NCBI GenBank assembly: GCA_009869945.1
Contig: WIXG01000639.1
Span: 1-30,052 of the forward strand
From: Mesaphorura yosii
Lineage: Eukaryota; Arthropoda; Collembola; Poduromorpha; Tullbergiidae
Direction: 5' to 3'
DNA: 30,052 bases
Both the position numbers and the translations under genes were made by a program. How positions within the stretch are numbered: position 1 is the first letter of the stretch; each line of letters opens with the position of its first letter. Of the stretch, positions 20,745-30,052 are shown one piece after another. Below the pieces are notes generated by a model. That model saw only the letters and a program-made list of their open reading frames with translations. It searched no databases and had not been told where the DNA came from.

Positions 20745-21361
20745 ATGCCGTCCAGCGACGAGATGAATGGTAAGATAATAGGATAAAGATCGAATTAGGA
20801 AACTGATGAATTTCAAGCTGAATGGATTTAATTAAGGTATTAGTCGTTAATTTCGCTAAGCTGATTTTGTTCTGTCTTGTAGATGCGACAGGTGCTGGAG
20901 GACTGGAAACAGACCAATCAGAGCAGGAAGAGGAAGAATACAGGCACGATTGCGAGTATGAAGGTTCAGATCCGTCGCCGTTAAGCTCAGGAGCCGAAGA
21001 CCCATCCCCGATCCTTCGTCAGCAAGACATCTACATGCCAATAGCTGGCATTGCCAAACTTATGAAAAAGACGCTTCCTGATCATGGAAAGATTGCGCTG
21101 GTCAGCCGAGAATGTGTCCAAGAATGCGTAAGTGAATTCATCAGTTTCGTGACGTCGGAGGCCGCAGACATTAGCAAAGAGGAGAAACGGGGCACAATTC
21201 AAGGAGGAGACATTCTTAACGCGCTGGCTAAGCTTGGATTCGGCAACTACACCGAGCCGCTGAAGATTTATCTGCTCAAGTACAGAGAAGCTAACAAAGT
21301 GGAGTCACCGGACCAAGGCGCAGACGAGGCTGGAACAGCGGAAGCGGAAGACGACCGGTGA
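20745..21361 (+). CDS. Nuclear transcription factor Y subunit beta (NF-YB/HAP3), divergent
   Basis: Exons are 20745-20769 (MPSSDEMN plus one base) and 20883-21361, separated by a 113-bp phase-1 intron; 167 aa. An acidic N-terminus precedes the histone-fold core, which reads DIYMPIAGIAKLMKKTLPD, GKIALVSRECVQECVSEFIS, FVTSEAADISKEEKR, GDILNALAKLGFGNYTEPLK and IYLLKYREA. NF-YB pairs with NF-YC, recruits NF-YA and binds CCAAT boxes. The ECVQECVSEFISF helix is nearly invariant, but positions conserved from yeast to human are changed: GKIAKDA(K/R)E reads GKIALVSRE, and KTINGEDIL reads GTIQGGDIL. The protein is shorter than human NF-YB (about 207 aa). A variant ATTAAA poly(A) signal is at 21442-21447. 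It could be a second, fast-evolving NF-YB copy. Confidence 0.9.
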
Positions 21362-21490
21362 AGAAGTCTAAAAGATAAGTAGTTAAGCTATTAAGCTTCT
21401 GTGTAGTTTAGTTTAATGCACCAACAACTTTGATTCATGTAATTAAAATTTGTTCATTCGAAATGCTGGCTGGAATTGATGACTGACGAA

Positions 21491-21736
21491 TTAGTTGATG
21501 TTGAGCATCGTTTTGATGGTTCGAACGACATCCATTGGCTGAGGAAGTGCAACAATCTCCAGCGATTTAGTATAGGGCATCGGAATTTCAGTTACGCAAA
21601 CACGAATAAATGGAACGTTCAGCTGGAAGAATGTTGGGCCTAAATTGCAAGAGGTTCATCAGCTTATGGTCATTTGCTAATTTGTTCCTTTAGTGTGTGA
21701 ATTTTAACTTACTTTCGCTGATCGGAGCCTTGACCA
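21491..21736 (-). pseudogene. Pyruvate dehydrogenase E1-beta-like C-terminal fragment
   Basis: On the minus strand, 21639-21491 encodes a 49-residue C-terminus ending in TAA: FFQLNVPFIRV-CVTEIPMPYTKSLE-IVALPQPMDVVRTIK-MLNIN. It lines up without gaps with the end of PDHB (APAVRVTGADVPMPY, then the helix before the stop). A good acceptor precedes it, and a possible 24-bp micro-exon (21736-21713, VKAPISE) with a GTAAGT donor extends it. Upstream there is a stop in frame and no E1-beta active-site or transketolase region anywhere in the neighbourhood; the next unit upstream on this strand is the complete Hes gene. It is therefore probably a duplicated 3' fragment, although the reading frame is intact and a short expressed gene with distant exons cannot be excluded. 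Confidence 0.6.
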
Positions 21737-21739
21737 CTG

Positions 21740-22188
21740 TTTATCGCAACAATTAATTTCTTATCACTGATTTAGTGGGCAGACTAGACTAGAATTTGAG
21801 GATGGCAGGCTCGATTTTGCAAATGGGAGCAGAGGACACATAAAAATTACGAATTTGAAAAACAATGACAAGGCAATGTGTGAGCCGATAGAAATATTTT
21901 AATCTTCAACAAAATTACTGGTGATTATCAAAAGATCAGCCTTCATTTTAAGCATCGAAGTATTCATCGTCAAGATCGATGAACGGAGATCAATTTTTAA
22001 ATCCCATCGCAATTAATTGACAATCGGCCTCCACTTTCATAATTGCAATTGGTACGATTTTATTCAATCCGTACTTCGAATTTCGCTGATATTTCCTAAT
22101 ATTACCCTAATTAATGGTTGATATGGCTGAAGGCTGAAGTTTTTGATTAAATACTGTAAATAAATTGCCCGTGAATGGATCACATCAA
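21740..22188. other. Spacer between E1-beta-like fragment and Hes gene
   Basis: AT-rich sequence that includes the Hes gene's 3' UTR with a candidate poly(A) signal (AATAAA, minus strand) at 22059-22064. I found no further pyruvate-dehydrogenase-like exon here. Confidence 0.45.
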
Positions 22189-22838
22189 TCACCACGGCCT
22201 CCAAATACCTCCACCGAGCAGTCGGTATTTGTACACGTGCTCGTGGTGGTGTTCGGAGGAGATTGACATCACGTCAACCGCGGTCATGGTCGTGGATTCT
22301 TGCTGAGAAACATCAAATTTTATCGAAGTCACGTCGAAGTTACTGTATCGCGACTTCTGAGACGTTGATTCTGATTCCGCTCTTGGGCACGTATCCAGAA
22401 CGGGAAGTGATTGAATGTAGGCGATTGTCAGCTCCAGAATGTCTGCCTTCTCAAGTTTTGCTGGCCGATTTCCCTGCGCACCAATTAAAAAGAGCTTATT
22501 AGCTTGTCAGTAATGGAGTTTCACCTGCCCAGCTATGATTAGCTGATTAACTGACCTCTTTATCAGCGGGTACAGCGTTCGCTTCCAACAGGAGCTCCTT
22601 GATTATGTCCAGGCTCTGATTGATGCGGGCGCGGCGCTTTCGCTCCATTAGCGGCTTTCTTATCTGCAGAAGCAAGCCAGATTTAGTTTGAGATCAGCCT
22701 AATTTGAACGACACTCACGCACGCGCCCATTTTCAATACTTTTTGCTCAAATCAATTAAGAATAATTACCTTTCTTGTTTCTGACGGTCGCGGTCCTGGC
22801 GCAAGTCTCTGGTCGTTTTTATCTCCAGTCGCAGTCAT
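22189..22838 (-). CDS. Short Hairy/E(spl)-type bHLH repressor with WRPW tail
   Basis: Exons on the minus strand are 22838-22770, 22663-22556 and 22473-22189; both introns are phase 0, giving 153 aa. The basic region KPLMERKRRARINQSL carries the Pro and spacing characteristic of Hes proteins (N-box/E-box binders); helix 1 continues DIIKELLLEAN, the loop runs through VPADKE-GNRP, and helix 2 is AKLEKADILELTIAYIQSL. The last four residues before the stop are WRPW, the Groucho/TLE co-repressor docking motif. Between bHLH and WRPW are only about 75 residues, rich in Ser and Thr with a HHHEH cluster, and no Orange domain is recognisable, whereas classical Hes/E(spl) proteins are longer and have one. 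Role by family: transcriptional repressor in Notch-linked cell-fate decisions. Target and Notch dependence are inference. Confidence 0.92.
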
Positions 22839-23258
22839 TTCGCCGACACTGACTCTAATTTCTTTGCGATTCACTGATACGACCGGCAAACAGTGCGTAC
22901 GAAATAAATTTCGGCTCGTGGTCAAGCGAAGGCGAAGTCAAGATGAAGACTGAACTCAGATTTCGGGATATCACACGATCTTCATCTTTTCTTTTCATCC
23001 TCTTTTCTCCGTTCTTTATCTTTTCGTCCTCGCGTGTCGCTTTACAGTCCGTTTCTTGCTCTTTTGTCGTGCATCGCTTGAAATCCGGTCCGTCAAGACG
23101 TCAAATTGATTATTAAGTGAGCCATTCATTCGTCAATTGACTGCAGATGAACATCTGCGACTCTTTTATTCAGTATTTTGTCGTCTATTAAAAGCATATT
23201 AGTAAAAGTGAACCTTTTTCATTCAGAGCAGGCAGGCCGAGATCGGCAACAATCAACA
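22839..23258. other. Divergent promoter region, Hes gene (-) and small gene (+)
   Basis: About 420 bases between two head-to-head starts, with pyrimidine-rich runs around 22980-23050. No TATA box or paired Su(H) sites could be asserted by eye. Confidence 0.35.
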
Positions 23259-23712
23259 ATGGACCAAGAATTCCGTACTCGCGACTTGCAGGAAAAGGCA
23301 AAAAGGTATTTTACAGTAGATTGACTCTCTGCTCTGCTCGGCATGAATAAAAGACGTTTAAGCTTTAAAATATAGTCTTGTTACTCAAAAGGGTCCAGCA
23401 ACTCATTCGGGAGCCAAAGATCAACAATTACTCGTCGGGGACGAAGAAAATCTTGAAGAATTTAACAAAAGACCCGAGTAGCCCGAGTTTCACAATGGAA
23501 AAGAGTATGGACCTGGAAAAGATTGAATTGCAGAGTAATTGAGAAGGTGTTTTGAGTTTCGGACCCAGCACGCAGTGAATTTTCGCGTGCAGTGTATGTG
23601 ACATGATTGACCGTCTAAACACCTCATAAAACGTCAATAATTGCCAGACAAAGGCTTGGAAGACTTCATTCAAGACTCCAGCAGCTGCTCAAAAATAATT
23701 CCAGTCAATTAA
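23259..23712 (+). CDS. Small three-exon gene, unrecognised 89-aa protein
   Basis: The proposed exons are 23259-23305, 23377-23534 and 23648-23712. The phases (2 then 1) join exactly and the introns are 71 and 113 bp with GT-AG borders. The ATG has an A at -3 and G at +4. The product starts MDQEFRTRDLQEKAKS, continues with KGPALIREPKINNYSSGTKK and an amphipathic segment MEKSMDLEKIELQNKG, and ends in a Ser/Cys patch (IQDSSSCSKIIPVN). It has no signal peptide or membrane helix and is lysine- and serine-rich, so likely cytosolic or nuclear. No family is recognised. It is supported by splice-signal consistency only; expression data would decide. It shares a 420-bp divergent region with the Hes gene. 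Confidence 0.5.
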
Positions 23713-24362
23713 TCCTGGAATTCATGAGCTGAGGGAGAATTTTTCGTCTGACGTCAATTTTTGCCTCGCGATTGGCTTCCAAACGCTGATTTGGGTCATT
23801 ATCAATTGATTAATACTCAATTTATCGATTTTACCACTGCTTTTATCAAGAATTTATTGATTTAGGTCAGGTTTAAGTGTTACACGCGCAATAATCGTAA
23901 TTGTTGATTGATTCTGATTTATACAGGAATTCCCAAGTAATAAATGTGTGTTAATTGATTGCTTGGCCATGGAACACATCGACATCGAATGCATTGCAGG
24001 ATTCGTGGCGTGACGTGACGTGTGACAAAAGCCTGCAATGTGAAGTAAAAATACCCCCAAATTCTTGTTTACCTTTCAGAATACAGTTACGAGCCACAAC
24101 AATGCAGCCAGCTTAGTTTGTATGCAAATGAACCAAAAGGTTAATCGTAAGGACACAGGACAGCAGCCTTCAAATACAGAACACACATGCACGAAAAATA
24201 CACAGAAAAGATGCTCCTTCTTGTCTACAGTCTGCAGTCGATCGCCTGTCGCCTCCAGTCAAAATCGACTCAGCTGAGTCCCGTTCGTCGCCCAGCACGG
24301 CTGTCAGTTTCAGTACCCTGCCTTTCAGTCAGTTATTTCGTTATCTGAGTTTTCAGGGCACA
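23713..24362. other. Intergenic region upstream of acid sphingomyelinase gene
   Basis: About 650 bases without a supported gene. The main feature is an inverted repeat with a TGACG-rich loop (23992-24040). An AATAAA at 23939-23944 could end the small upstream gene. Confidence 0.45.
23992..24040. repeat. Inverted repeat CATTGCAGG/CCTGCAATG with TGACGTGACGTGTGAC loop
   Basis: Perfect 9-bp arms at 23992-24000 and 24032-24040 enclose 31 bases that carry two overlapping TGACGTG words and a TGTGAC. These resemble CRE/ATF half-sites. The element lies about 320 bases upstream of the sphingomyelinase start. A regulatory role is inference. Confidence 0.5.
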
Positions 24363-26935
24363 ATGACTCGAATACGAGTCAGAAACACCACCGTGTCCGG
24401 CGGATTTTCTAGCCGAAGTCGCAGCCACCGACAAGACTGCTTCATTTTCTACGCCGCTGTAGTAGGGTTACTTTGCTTGGTTTCAAGAACAGTCCAGCTG
24501 GGCAGTGACAGTGAATTCAGTGCTAATCAAACTCTGAACAATCTGCAGATCAGCGAATTCTTCGACCCCGTGGCCGTGCCGGAATTAAGTGCCTCGACTA
24601 GGCGGCAACGCCAGCTTCGATTCCCTGAAGGGTCAATTGCCGGTGCGAGTACCAGTGGCAGTACGCATGGAGTTCGTTCGTACGACTCGGTCGTCATTAA
24701 CAGCAATAGCGCCATCAGTAGCGGAGGCTCTGACGGCGACACATCTGACCAACGTCAACTCGAGTCCGACATCAAACTACTCGACGAAATGCTGCAGGCG
24801 CAAATGCGCCACAAAAAGCCTAGCTACCAGCAAAATTTTCATCTGCTCCCAAAGCCCAATTTCTCCTTCCTGCCCGATCTGAGCCCTCTTCGCCAGCTTT
24901 TTCAATGGAACTCGGAAACGGTTCGCTCCAGCACGACGTGCTACGCGTGCAAAGTCGGCATCGGGCTCTTCCTGACGAAGGCTCGGCTCAAGACGACGCT
25001 CGATGATGTGATGGACCAGGCCGTTTTCGCGTGCAACTTTTTCCAGCTGAGCTCCAAAGAAGTCTGTGCCGGTCTGGTTTACAGGTTCGGCCCGACGCTG
25101 TACTTTATCGGGACGTCCAAGGCGGATTTGACACCGTTGACGTTCTGTGCGATGGTGCTCCAGTCGTCAGGCTGCATCACGAAAGACCCGCAAGTGTACT
25201 GGAATGTACTGAGCAGCGAATTATTCGGGAATCGCTGGCAGACTGCGGCGGCAGAGCCACAGCCACGTGCGCTGGCGCAGACACCGGCATTCACACCATC
25301 TGGCGCAAGATTCCGATTCCCGCGCTCCCCAGCTGCGTCTCCGGCCGCGCAGAACCGCAAAACTTCAAAGAATATTTTTTTTCATGAAGCAGAAGCACCG
25401 GCGAGTAAACTAATTAATTAGAATTGGCCTAAAAAGTGAATTAAATGATATTAATTCATTAATTGGTTGCTTTTACAGTTAAACGCCAATCCAACGAAGA
25501 TTCTGCATTTGACCGACATTCATCTCGATCTGGAATACGAGCCTGGCGCAAACGCCGAATGCCCCAACGCACTATGCTGCCGGCGGGACGATGGACCACC
25601 AGGTCCGGGCCTCTCCGCCAATCGGGCGGGGTACTACGGCGATTATCGAGGCTGTGACCTGCCGCTGCACTCCCTCGAGAACGCCCTTCGCCACATTTCA
25701 CGCACTCATCCAGACATCGCACTGATTTACATGACTGGCGACCTCGTCTCTCACGAAATCTGGCGGACCAACATCGAGAGAAATCGGGAAGTTATAAAAA
25801 AGTCCACGGCTCTCATCCGGAATTACTTTCCGCACACGACCCTCATTCCCGTACTGGGCAACCACGAGACGCACCCCGTCAACTTGTACTCCACGTTTGG
25901 GGTCCCGCACCCGCTCGGCACGGATTGGGTTTATGAGGACACGGCGGCGGCGTGGGAAGGCTGGATACCAAAAGAGGGGCTCCCCACCTTTCTGAGGGCA
26001 GGCTACTTTGACGTCAAGGTCGCTCCAAATCTCCGCGTCGTCGTTCTCAACACGAATCTCTGCTATACACTTAATTTGTAAGTAGGCGCCGATTTTCGGG
26101 ACTTTTTGACATGCTCGGCTATCGGCTTCGTGATTGCAGCAATATTTTGGTTTTCAGTTGGCAGCTCTACGATGGCCGAGACCCAGGCGGGCAGCTGGAG
26201 TGGCTTGTCTCCGTTCTTACCCAGGCCGAATCGCGTGGAGAAAAAGTGCACATTCTCGGTCACGTGCCGCCAAACCAGAACGAGTGCTGGTTCGTCTGGA
26301 GCAAAAACTTCTACGAGATTGTGACTCGCTTCTCATCAACGATCAAGGCGCAGTTTTACGGGCACACGCACTACGACGGCTTCCACCTGTACTACGATGA
26401 GCGGGCGGCGCCTGGGCTCGGGCTCGGACACCCAATCAGTTCGATTTGGATCGGCGCCTCCCTCACACCCTTCACGAACCTCAACCCGGGCTACAAAATA
26501 TTCAGCGTCGACGGACAGAGCGAGTACGGGTCGCATTCAAGTTGGGAGGTGCTCGACCATGAAACATGGATTTACAACCTCACGGCGGCCAACGCGGCTG
26601 GCCCGTACGTGCCACCGAAGTGGTTCCGCCTGTACAAGGCGACGGAGGCGTACGGACTCCCGAACATGCTGCCCGAGTCGCTCGATACGCTCGTGCATCG
26701 CATGGCGACTGACGAGCGCTTCTTCGCTGCGTACCATCGAAACTACCACAAAGCGGCCGAGGTGGCACTGCGAGCGGAGGAGCGCTGCGACACGGCCTGC
26801 AGGAAGCGCTTCCTCTGCAACATCGTCACGCCGTACTTCACGCACGTGGACGCGTGCAAGAGGATCGAGGACGAGGTCGATGGGCTCGTGTTTCCACGAG
26901 CGCGGGTGGAGCGGGGCCGAAGGCCTGACACGTAG
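24363..26935 (+). CDS. Acid sphingomyelinase (saposin B domain plus metallophosphoesterase), with frame conflict
   Basis: Exons are 24363-25404, 25479-26077 and 26158-26935, about 805 residues. An uncleaved or signal hydrophobic segment (FYAAVVGLLCLV) is followed by a Ser-rich region. A complete six-cysteine saposin B domain spans about residues 190-267 (CYACKVGIG, ACNFF, VCAGLV, FCAMVLQSSGC). A Pro/Ala-rich linker then leads to the calcineurin-like catalytic domain: LTDIHLD (metal), MTGDLVSHE, GNHETHP, FW-LYDGRDPGGQLEWL, GHVPPN, GHTHYDGF; the Cys-rich C-terminal domain ends the protein. It cleaves sphingomyelin to ceramide and phosphocholine in the lysosome or outside the cell, using zinc. 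The anomaly is that exon 1 (donor 25405) ends in phase 1 while exon 2 needs phase 0, a one-base mismatch; an 8-T run at 25375-25382 is a likely place for an indel. All catalytic motifs are intact. Confidence 0.9.
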
Positions 26936-27279
26936 CAGCATCGTTTCTGTTATATTTACAGTTATCTTGAATAAATTAGTAGCATTTGCCTCGTGTTTCT
27001 GACATGATCACTTGTGAAGTCCTCTTCAGATGTTTGTGGACCGTGCGCCGAAGAGTTTGAACAGTCGGTCCAAACTCATCCGCTTCGCGTTGCTCCCGTG
27101 CCGTTGCTAGCCGGCTCTGTTGCATAACGTTTTAAATACATTAAGCTCAACCTGTCAGTCACTAATTGTCAAGTGTTTACAAAAAATTTGGCTGTGACCG
27201 TGACTTTCCTGACTCGTCGCTGTTACTCTCCCAGTCAGCTATCAGCATTTCACCTACTGAGGTTCTCCTGTAAGCAGCC
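26936..27279. other. Spacer between sphingomyelinase and alpha-glucosidase genes
   Basis: The sphingomyelinase poly(A) signal AATAAA lies at 26970-26975, 35 bases past its stop. The remaining roughly 300 bases must serve as promoter and 5' UTR of the alpha-glucosidase gene. No TATA box or CACGTG (CLEAR-type) element is visible. Confidence 0.5.
26970..26975 (+). terminator. Poly(A) signal of sphingomyelinase gene
   Basis: AATAAA 35 bases after the TAG stop. Confidence 0.6.
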
Positions 27280-30052
27280 ATGAATTGGATTCTCGCCTTT
27301 CTGCTCGTGTCCACATTTACGGGGAAAAGTAAGAATTTCCTTCAACATTTTAGCTTAAGTCGTCGTTAATTGGAATTTCACTGGAGGCTCATAATTCTGA
27401 CCGCAGGTTTCTGCCAAGATGAATGTCTGCCCGAAAATGAGCGCGTCGACTGTCACCCGGACGCCGAGTCCAGCGAAGAACGATGCCTAGCCCGTGGCTG
27501 TCTGTGGTGCCCGAGTGACGTGGTCACAGTGCCCTGGTGCCATGTCAAACGCTCGCACGGCTACACAACGGAGTCACTGATGCCCCTCCCTGGCGGCGAC
27601 GGCTACCGGGCCCTTCTTCGGCGCTCTAGCATGAACAGCTCCTACTTTGGCAATGATTTCGAGCTCCTGACGGTTACCGTCACGTACGAGTCGGATTATC
27701 GACTTAGAATAAAAGTAAGTCCTCCTACAGAAGCTTTGAAGTGCTTGGGGAGCATATTTGGGACGTTCAAGAACATTCTCTCCCGCAGATTGTCCCAGAA
27801 GGAGAAGAACGCTACGAAGTTCCCCTCAAAATCAGCCTACCGGCGAGCCAGCCGACGCCAAACGCGCTGTATGCAGTTGAGTTCTTGAATGATCCCGTTT
27901 TCGGTGTGCAAGTGCGGCGCCGGTCATCGGGCACCGTAATTTTCGACACGAGCATGGGCGGTCTGACTTACTCACCCCAGTTTATCCAGCTGGGCATCAA
28001 GCTTCCGACCACCAACGTGTATGGGCTTGGTGAGAATGAACAGCACACGTACAAGCAGGACTTTTCGAAATACGAGCCCTACCCGTTTTTTGCTCGGGGA
28101 CACAATGTGGAGGGCACTACAAACTTGTACGGAGTGCAACCGTATTATTCAGTCGTCGAGAACGACGGCAGCACGCATTCTGTCATGATCCTCAATTCCA
28201 ACGCTCAAGGTACACGTGACTTTGACCCTTGACCTTTATTTGTCTCATTTCGCGATTTTCCTGGGCAGAATTCGTCAAAACCCCAGCGCCTGGCTACGTG
28301 TATCGGACAATTGGCGGCATCCTTGACATTTACATCTTCCTTGGCCCTACGCCCGAGGAAGTTGCCCAGCAATTCACGGAGGCGATTGGCCGCACGCCAA
28401 TTCCACCTTACTGGGCGCTTGGATTTCAACTCTGCCGCTACGGCTACGATAGCATTGAGAATATGAAGGCCGCTGTTGATCGGACGGCACTGTACAACAT
28501 TCCTCACGTAAGCCAAAGTCAATTTGAATTTTAGTGCGCAATTTGATTTCGTTTCTCGGTGTCTCTGAATTTCAGGACGTGCAGTACGGCGACATTGACA
28601 TTATGGACCGGCGACTTGACTTTACGTACGACCCCGTGCGTTTTGCTGGGCTCCCGGAGTACGTCGAAGAGCTGAAGGAGCGAGGAATCAAATTCATGAC
28701 GATTCTGGCAAGCGACAAGCCATTTTCAGAAATTTTAAAATTCGCGGAAAATTTCTAATACGCACTTACTTTTAGGATCCGCCCATCAGTTCGGCCGAAC
28801 CAAACTACAGCGCGCTTGAGCTGGGCAATCAGCTGGACGTTTGGATCAAGCGTCCAGATGGCGCCAACTTCCTCGGTCGCATGTGGCCGGACGATCCCGT
28901 CTTTTTCCCAGATTTCTCACGGAATTCTACTCACGAGTGGTGGATTGCGATGATTGTCGAATTCCAGAGCCTTCTAAAGTTTGATGCGCTCTGGATCGAC
29001 ATGAACGAGCCAGCAAACTTCGGTAACTTTGGCACATGGCACCAATTTCAAATTTCCTCAGTCTTGATGAATGAATGAATAAAATGAATTGAAACGAATG
29101 TGGTTTTCAGTGTACGGTGACGTGGACCAAGGCTGCGATGGCGAAAGTCTGCACAATTTTCCGCCTTACGTGCCACGTAAGCAAAGAAACTCCTGGAATT
29201 CGTAATACACAATTCGCAAGCTTTAAATTAATTCGCAAACTCTTCCCTTAGCGATCAAAGACGGAAATCTGCCCGCGGCCACCATTTGCATGGATACGCT
29301 GCAAGATTTTGGCGTCCACTACGACACGCATTCACTCTATGGCTGGAGCATGTCTGAGGCAACTCTCGCTGGTGTCCGAGCCGCGCTTGGCAAGCGGAGT
29401 CTTGTGCTGACCCGGTCCAGTTTCCTCGGCGTTGGTCGCTGGGCGTCCCACTGGCTCGGTGATAATTACTCGACCTGGGAAGACCTGCGCTACTCCATCA
29501 TCGGAATGCTGCAGTGGAACCTGTTTGGCGTCCCGTACATCGGGCCAGACATTTGCGGCCACAACTACGACGCGCCGATGGAGCTCTGCACGCGCTGGCA
29601 TCAAGTCGGGGCTTTCTACCCGTTCTCGAGGAACCACAACGGATACGGACAGGCCGTAAGTCAATTTGCAATATGATTCCATGCGAAACTTCGCTAAAAT
29701 TTGCATTTTCCATGATAGGACCAAGATCCAGGCGTGTATGGCGAATTCTCGGCCAATTCCACGCGAAACGCCCTTCTCATCCGTTACACGCTCCTACCGT
29801 ACCTGTACACGCTTTTCTACCAGCACGCCAAGCACGGGAACACCGTCGCCCGGCCGCTGTGGCACGCTTTCCCCGAGGACGAAGTCACTCTGGACATCGA
29901 CCGTCAATTCATGTGGGGCGACGGGCTCCTCATCTCGCCCGCAGTGCAAGCGGCCGCCATCACCGTCAGTGCGTATTTCCCGGGCGTCACTGCGAGCCCG
30001 CGCTCGCGCTGGTACGACTATCACACCGGGGCAGAGGTGTTGATCGTTCCTG
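27280..30052 (+). CDS. GH31 alpha-glucosidase with trefoil domain (lysosomal acid alpha-glucosidase/maltase type), 3' end outside window
   Basis: Exons are 27280-27328, 27407-27714, 27789-28209, 28269-28507, 28576-28707, 28776-29022, 29111-29176, 29252-29655 and 29719 to the window end; phases agree, giving about 733 residues so far. A signal peptide (MNWILAFLLVSTF) precedes a P-type trefoil domain (CQDECLPENERVDC, CLWCP). The GH31 N-terminal sandwich includes NVYGLGENEQHTY and PPYWALGFQLCRYGY. The nucleophile Asp is in ALWIDMNEPANF (about residue 458) and the acid/base Asp in SHWLGDNYSTWEDL (about 554); FGVPYIGPDICG and RNHNGYGQ follow. The enzyme releases glucose from alpha-1,4 linkages of glycogen or maltose; lysosomal versus digestive use cannot be told from sequence. 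One intron (28708-28775) begins with GC instead of GT. Confidence 0.95.

Noticed and set aside
24065..24277. 70-codon plus-strand frame upstream of sphingomyelinase
   Set aside because: Low-complexity polar composition, no start context or homology; more likely 5' UTR or promoter sequence.
1..30052. Bacterial contamination, CRISPR array, operon or tRNA/rRNA genes
   Set aside because: Spliced genes occur across the whole window, no spaced identical repeats were seen, and no tRNA cloverleaf or rRNA segment was recognised by eye.

Overview
The window is from a compact animal nuclear genome. Nearly all genes are broken by short introns, mostly about 60-110 bp, with GT-AG borders. Many poly(A) signals lie close to the stop codons, and no operon-like or bacterial features are visible. 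The protein set is metazoan: Hairy/E(spl) bHLH with WRPW, SLC44, SLC23, PTPMT1, TIMM29, NF-YB, and acid sphingomyelinase with a saposin domain. An ecdysozoan such as an acariform mite or a tardigrade would fit the gene density and intron size, but the species cannot be fixed from the sequence alone. Gene models were built by hand from splice signals; for each spliced model except the sphingomyelinase and the pyruvate-dehydrogenase fragment, exon phases were checked and agree.

Layout. 1-1.2 kb: 3' part of an SLC23 nucleobase/ascorbate transporter (+). 1.7-2.7 kb: single-exon secreted kelch-repeat protein (+). 3.1-10.1 kb: eight-exon SLC44 choline-transporter-like gene (-), whose 3.5-kb first intron holds a same-strand, TATA-driven, Ala/Gln/Gly-rich secreted protein at 8.0-8.65 kb. 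11.5-12.5 kb: PTPMT1-type mitochondrial phosphatase (+). 13.4-14.4 kb: single-pass membrane protein with a possible TULIP-like ectodomain (+). 14.5-16.2 kb: secreted PHB-depolymerase-like esterase in seven exons (-). 16.9-17.8 kb: TIMM29 (-). 18.4-20.1 kb: coiled-coil protein ending in a piggyBac-type zinc ribbon (-), facing NF-YB at 20.7-21.4 kb (+). 21.5-21.7 kb: isolated C-terminal fragment of a pyruvate dehydrogenase E1-beta-like protein (-). 22.2-22.8 kb: short Hes/Hairy repressor (-). 23.3-23.7 kb: small unrecognised three-exon gene (+). 24.4-26.9 kb: acid sphingomyelinase (+), with a one-base frame conflict. 27.3-30.05 kb: GH31 alpha-glucosidase with a trefoil domain (+), running off the end.

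The genes do not form a single pathway. The two neighbouring hydrolases at the right end are both lysosomal types, and SLC44, PTPMT1 and sphingomyelinase all touch phospholipid metabolism, but this looks like ordinary metazoan gene order. The least conventional items are the piggyBac-type zinc ribbon without a transposase core, the Orange-less 153-aa WRPW repressor, the nested Ala-rich gene, the animal PHB-depolymerase-like esterase, the pyruvate dehydrogenase fragment, and the homopolymer-associated frame break in sphingomyelinase.
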